NCBI GenBank assembly: GCA_026745465.1
Contig: JACYXH010000772.1
Coordinates: forward strand, 5,463,385-5,527,384
Source of the DNA: Lota lota
Taxonomy: Eukaryota; Chordata; Actinopteri; Gadiformes; Lotidae
DNA: 64,000 nucleotides
Direction: 5' to 3'
Shown here in pieces: positions 58,063 to 64,000 of the stretch (position 1 is the stretch's first letter; every line of letters starts with the position of its first letter). The position numbers and the translations under genes are program-made. A model generated the notes under the pieces. It was not told the DNA's origin. It ran no database searches and saw only the letters and a program-made list of their open reading frames with translations.

Positions 58063-58942
58063 ATTTTGGAAGAAGTGATTTAAATTCAGGTGCTTGGATC
58101 TGTTTAGGTACTAACTAGAGCTGATCCAATCAAGCATCCAGTGGCTTGTCCACACTTTCTCTCTAACATGTATACAGGAGCTGCTGATCCTTGGCAAACA
58201 GTACCCATTTTGTACTTTTTTATATAATCAAAATCCTAAATATCGTCAAAATGTCCAAGTGTAGTTAGATGGACCTTCAATGGAAATATCAGAAAGTGAA
58301 TTGCTTGGGAAATTGAACTGGTAGAGCAGGGAAAATACCACAACTCATTTAATTGAAAGTCTCCACCATGCTTTCCTTCATGCGCAGATGCATGCAATGT
58401 GTGCCGCACACACATGGATTCCTGTAATTTAATTGATTTGGGTTCAACAGAATATTGTAGAAAGCAATCTTGATTTGGTTATGGATGCATCAGGAAGGCA
58501 GGCTACGACCAGGGGAACTGAAACAGAGGTTTGTAGCTTCCTGTGAGTCCTTCCATTTCTGGGGCATAAGACTTTCAGGTTATTTTTGTGCTCTGTGAGG
58601 ATCCGTATCCATAAACAAGCTGATTGTGATGTAATCTCCCTCCCTCCCTTTTTCTTCATTCCCTCTCGGGCCTCTTCCCCACTCAAAAGGACATGTTTAC
58701 ACTTTTTGTTGTTCAACGTCCTACTTTCTGTATATACTGTTGATGCTGACTCGTCAGCATCGGAAGTTAGCTAGTTAGGAACAGTTAGCTAGCAAGTTCT
58801 ATAAGGTTTCCAAAACGCTACTCACTCGAAACTTCCTTTCTAATGTTCCATATTTTACACATGGAACATCATCACTTTAAAGGACATTTGTTAGTTTAAA
58901 AGACTTTGAAGTAAATTTTGAGTAGCTCCAAAATCTCTGACT

Positions 58943-59152
<210 letters not shown>

Positions 59153-61682
59153 ACAAAAGTGGGTGCAGTCACAGTGTTGATCTCATCTCACTCCCCCTGA
59201 GAACAGCACTGGGACTGAGCCCGCATCTCACACACAGATGCAGCACAGCCATATAAGGAGAGGGAGTTGAGAAAGGGGTCTCTCTCGCTCGCTCTCTCTC
59301 CTTAAATTCAATGTCAGTCGTATATAGTACCCGTTGTTGTTAAATATTATATCATTGTGATGGTACAGTTAATTTCTTATCCGTTTTTTCTGTTCTACTC
59401 AGTCCACACAACTTTCTTTCTCTCCTAGGCTGTCGTTCTACCTCTCCAACTCAGTCTCTCCATTCTCCTTCTCCAGACAGACACACACCCTGTCTTCTTC
59501 AGATCTTCTGTGCAGTGTATTCATTTGTCTTCTGTATTATTTACAGAGTGTGAGCCTGGTCTTCCCTGGCCGGATTAGTACGAGTACACATTAAGCAGCG
59601 TAAATGTTCCTCCATCCTTCTGAGGCAGCCTGCTCAAACAAACCCTGGGTATTCAAATGTTGTCAGTTGTTATTGGCAGGCGCAAACACCCCAGCCCCAA
59701 CAGGGCCATTAGGTAATAAAGTCGGTTGGAAGGGGAGTTGAAGTAAACTACGGGTAAACACACAGCACCACACTCCCTGACGCATTATGACAAAGGCCAT
59801 TATATTCAGCTCTCTCTTGTTACAGCGGTTGCACAACACCTTTCACTCTGACCGTGGCAATTGCAAAATTGTTGCGGCTGTGTAAACACAATAGGAAGAA
59901 GCGTGAAATCCATTGTAAAAAGCATATGGGGTTATAGGGTCATATTTTGTTTCCCCCGTGTTAATACTTGCTTTCCCCTGTGATTTGTACTTGGTTAGAG
60001 CGTAAAACATTTTCTCTGTCAGCGGAAATATGTGATCCACAATATGTAAACAACAGTATATGCTTTTGGCTTTAAACTACCTGCATTGTCCTGTGGCGCT
60101 TCTTTCTTTGTACTGTTAGTGTTGGACAGTGTGAGACGGTTCCCTGTGCTAGTGTTAATGGACACTTTGACTAATCCTTCAAGTGGCCAACTTGCCACTG
60201 CTGGCAATAAGGAGATGTAGGCTGCCCCTTGTGGTCACTATTGATACTCACTATCTTGCCACTATTTTTGTCTCATCTGTTCCCGTGTGTCAGCATGTCT
60301 TTGTGTGCATATCTGCTATGCATAATGGATTATACATAATGGAATTAATCTGTATGTGGAAGAGTGGGTATGTATGGTTTTACTGTGTGTGTGTGTGTGT
60401 GTGTCTGTATGTCCTTCAATACTGACATAGATACACACAGTTAAACATAAAGGTTGTACTGACATCACAACAAATGAACAACTGGCCTGAAAGGAAACAT
60501 TTTAAATGACAAGCGTATATTTTTGGATCCAACCAAGGTCTGACATTGTGTCTCTTCTGTTTCTTCACCTCATTCATACATTCTCTTTCATTCAGATGTT
60601 TCTGTGGCAACCTGCATTACATAGCAACTGAGTGGCCAATAGAAGGCCAAGGTTTTTGTCAGTTGAGTGTTTATGAGGACAGTGTGAGGGCTCCTGCTCT
60701 TAATCCCTCTCGGTTTCCTTCTGCCTCTTCCTCCGTCCTTTCTCATTTACGACTCACCTTCACACTTAGTGGTGGAGGAATACTTCAGACATGTGTATAT
60801 ACAGTAGAGATTCACCATTGTCATTTCGTTTTTATTCTATACTGTTAAAAGGATAGAACCTTCACATTTTAACACATAAAAAAGAATGCAGATTGTGTAC
60901 CTCAGTACATCAGTTATGTATTTAGCTAAATATTGACATTTATATCACTGATAGTGGCTGACGTTTGCAATGTCAAATGGTCAAATAATTAACAAAAAAT
61001 AATGATTCACATATTATTCAGTGTTTGCATTTTGTCAACTCAAAACAGCCAAATAAATAAAGTGACTGTTGGGAGTCCTCGTCAAACCCTCTCCCGGGGC
61101 TTTAGTGTCTTGACTCCCAGTCCAGCTTGACCCCCACCATTTAGCCAGGGTTGGTTTGATGACACCAACCTGACAAGCAGCAGTCTCTCCCTTTGTTTGT
61201 TCTCATGAAATCCCTCAAATACACACTGACCTTTCAGAGCTGATGCGTCATGAACCAAACGCACCAACAAACATCCCACACACACACAGGCACCACACAC
61301 GCACACACAACATTTAATTCCTCAGTATTTGTCTAATCGAATGGAACAACGTCAATGCAAACATGCTTCACTTACATTGGATAATAGCATAGACGTTGTC
61401 CATATCTAAATGGCCGATGATGTAAATGTGGTTGTGCAGCATGGTGATGCGTTTGCCCAATGAAGATCCTTTTATTCACTTCGGCATCGGTTTGTCCCCT
61501 TTGCCCGGTATGGCAAGCAGTCTCACAGGCATGCATGCATGAATGCACACAGACATGCCCACACACACACAAACGTGCGTGTACGCAGAAATCACATACA
61601 CTTATCCGTGCACGCACTCACACTCAGTGGCTCATAGGCCCTGGGAGGTCAGGAATGCCAGGAAAAGGGGATAAAGCGGGTC

Positions 61683-61689
<7 letters not shown>

Positions 61690-61727
<38 letters not shown>
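61690..61727. repeat. (GA)n microsatellite
   Basis: About 19 units. Confidence 0.92.
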
Positions 61728-61729
<2 letters not shown>

Positions 61730-63122
61730 AATGAGGGATTGGTCGTGAAGTAAAGAGAATGAGCTGTGAAGTGTGAACAGTGAAGAACGAGAAGCGGAGT
61801 GATTAGGAGACAAAGCAGAGAGAGAAATCATGTAGAACAGGGAATAGAGAATGTTAGCATGCTCTCATGACATCATTAAACGGACCGTTTGGTTCTGCCT
61901 TGGATGAGGTATTTGAATATTGGCGTCGTTCTCCAGAGCTACTGCTAGTTTGACTCCAAATCTCCCTCCTCCACCCCCTCGCTTCCCCAGTGTCTCCGCT
62001 CTTTCTAACACGTTGTTATGCTCCAAAAATCCCCATGTTATTATCTGGGACTATTCTAAGGCCCAGTTTTCTGTCCGAGTAAGAGCGCTGCAGAGAGTGA
62101 GTGGGTGAGTGAGAGAGAGAAAGAGTGAGGGATAAAGTAGAGTGACTCTTAGAGAGAGAAAACTTGAGGCAAACAGCAGAAAGGGAATAAGTAAGAGAAA
62201 GAGAGAGATAGGCAGTAGCGGAAATGTATCCAGCTGACCCCAAGTTCTCAGTTATTAGTACATAGGCTAAAAATACCACGGTTTCTGTTAAACGTCAGAG
62301 AGGAATCAGGGTGTGTGTTTGCGTGCGTGCGTGGGTGTGTGCGTGCGAATGCCCAGCTGGAAAGAAAAACAGGGAGAGATTTTCCTGAGTTTTGGGGTTA
62401 AATGTGGCCTCAGCATCTGATGGCTATCTCTGGAGCCCAGTGCATTGTGGGATTGATTCGCTGGACAGGAAGTGGATATGACCTCAGATTAGGGACTAGT
62501 CACGACTCAAGTGAGGAAAGAATGACATGCCTAAGAGTCAAGTCCCTCGTTGGTTTCTATAATCATTTTGCCATTGCAGTGTAGTCTCGTTAAGTGCAAT
62601 AAATATTCGTTTTCATCACATCAGGGTAATTTCTTTACCCCTGCCACTTCCAAAGTAATTGCCTTGTATACCTGCAGGGTTTAACTAAACACACTTAAAA
62701 TGGAGGTTGTGCTTTCAGATAATGACATCTTTAGACTTTCTAATCCGAGAACTGTAAACACAGGCCTTGGTTGTTTATTTAAGTCACTGTCAGTAAATGT
62801 TGATTTGGCACCCACATAAATGGTTCAAATTCTATAGCGATTCACCCTCTTATGCTTGCTAACCTTTTGTATGTCTGTGTGTGTCTCAATAGATGTTCTC
62901 AATAGATCAGCACCTCTATGATTTCTGCATATGTCCATCCACGTGTGTCAGAGTGCAGAATATGCACCTCCGATGTCTATCTTTGTGAGTGTGTGTTTGT
63001 GTGTGCGTACGTGTCTTCATGCGTGTGTGCATGTGTGCGTTTGCAGCCTGTCAGTTCAGGCACCAATCTTCTCATTGCTTAAGCCTCACCTTACTAGGAC
63101 AAAGGCTCTTTTCACAGCACAT

Positions 63123-63233
<111 letters not shown>

Positions 63234-63547
63234 ATCTTGTTACCTGTGTAATATCTCTGCTTCTTTCCTCATCTCCCTGTTTGTTGGGTTTTCCCCTTTG
63301 TGATTCTGTTCCTCTGTCCTCCGTCACGCCTTCCTTGCATTTGGGATGCAAACTTACATTTTTTCTTAGAATCCTACCTTGCAGTTGAATTACAATCTAC
63401 TTACACTTGACAATGATTGAGCATATCCCTGGAGGACTCGGTGTCTTTATTGTATCTGTAGATGTATCATGGTCTTGTTTGTCTTGTTCATGAGGGTGCC
63501 AAGTTCTAATGTAGATTCATGTGTATCTCATTTAAGTCCAAAGTCGT

Positions 63548-63566
63548 CCCCCCCCCCCCCCCCCCC
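63548..63566. repeat. Poly-C run
   Basis: About 19 C. Confidence 0.9.
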
Positions 63567-63683
63567 AATCAAATAGGCTGATAGACACAAAACCTTTTAG
63601 GCTGGTTTTCTCACTAGGACTAGTGCCCCCTTGTGGAACTTGTGTTTATTGTGTTTATTATGCTGAAGACAAAATGTTCAAAT

Positions 63684-63997
63684 AAAGCTGGGGTAGGCAA
63701 TTTATGTTAAAATGATTTTCTTTTCATATTTGTGGAAATCGTCTTTACATCCCGACAGCAATCGATAAGTCTAATGCTCTGACAAAAAAAAGTATGAAAA
63801 TGAAATCCGGGTTATGTGGCTGTCACGGGACAGTCACAATCATTCCAATCATTACATTTGGTCCAAATGAAATACTACCTCTAGCGAGCTAGTCATATAT
63901 TTTGGGAGAGTAACTTTATAAATTGTAAGTAATTTCTTTTAGTTGGATAAATCTAGCTTACTCTGGCTGGCTTCTCCAGATTGCCTACCCTAGCTTT
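63684..63997. mobile_element. MITE family B, about 314 bp with terminal inverted repeats
   Basis: The left end AAAGCTGGGGTAGGCAAT is matched by the complement of the right end, AAAGCTAGGGTAGGCAAT (one mismatch in 18). No ORF lies inside. The target duplication cannot be judged because the window ends 3 bp later. Similar GCTGGGGTAGGCAA termini are common in fish genomes. Confidence 0.75.
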
Positions 63998-64000
63998 CGA

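Overview
The window is vertebrate nuclear DNA, almost certainly from a teleost fish. It has spliced genes with GT-AG introns, three vertebrate gene families and dense dinucleotide microsatellites. It also carries teleost-style short DNA transposons with TTAA or TA target sites and a CR1/L2-like LINE. The species cannot be read from the sequence. I saw no bacterial genes, CRISPR array, rRNA or recognisable LTR/endogenous-virus element.

Three protein-coding genes can be supported, all on the + strand. (1) fam168a: five coding exons between 11928 and 16265 give a 195-residue protein. A probable 3'UTR exon runs from 18018 to a poly(A) signal near 22736. (2) p2ry6, a UDP-type P2Y receptor: two coding exons, 35146-35582 and 36097-36769, give 369 residues. 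(3) arhgef17, a RhoGEF also called TEM4: only the giant first coding exon (40487-45772, 1762 codons) is inside. Its DH/PH and C-terminal exons must lie beyond 64000, so 45773-64000 is read as intron 1. P2RY6, ARHGEF17 and FAM168A are also neighbours on human 11q13.4, but in a different order and orientation.

Layout: 1-11.9 kb is noncoding (upstream or 5' intron of fam168a) with a 1.2 kb inverted-repeat transposon at 7917-9109. The interval 11.9-22.76 kb is fam168a. The interval 22.76-35.1 kb is intergenic and repeat-rich: a TTAA-flanked MITE, a CpG-rich patch with a splice-donor-like end, a tRNA-Ala pseudogene with a truncated sibling, a tRNA-like SINE fragment, and a minus-strand LINE interrupted by a 457 bp hAT-like element. 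The interval 35.1-38.7 kb is p2ry6 with a probable long 3'UTR. The interval 38.7-40.4 kb is the arhgef17 upstream region. From 40.4 kb to the end is arhgef17 exon 1 and intron 1, with microsatellites, a second copy of the TTAA MITE, a 34 bp perfect palindrome and a shuffled repeat cluster.

The three genes share no pathway; their proximity is ancestral synteny. No new multi-gene system was found. The most notable signals are a roughly 190 bp CT microsatellite acting as the polypyrimidine tract of the first fam168a coding exon, a coding intron in p2ry6 that human P2RY6 lacks, a minimal AUG-UGA uORF just before the p2ry6 start, overlapping uORFs before arhgef17, and several dissectable transposon insertions. 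All assignments rest on reading the sequence and on remembered family sequences; no database search was run.
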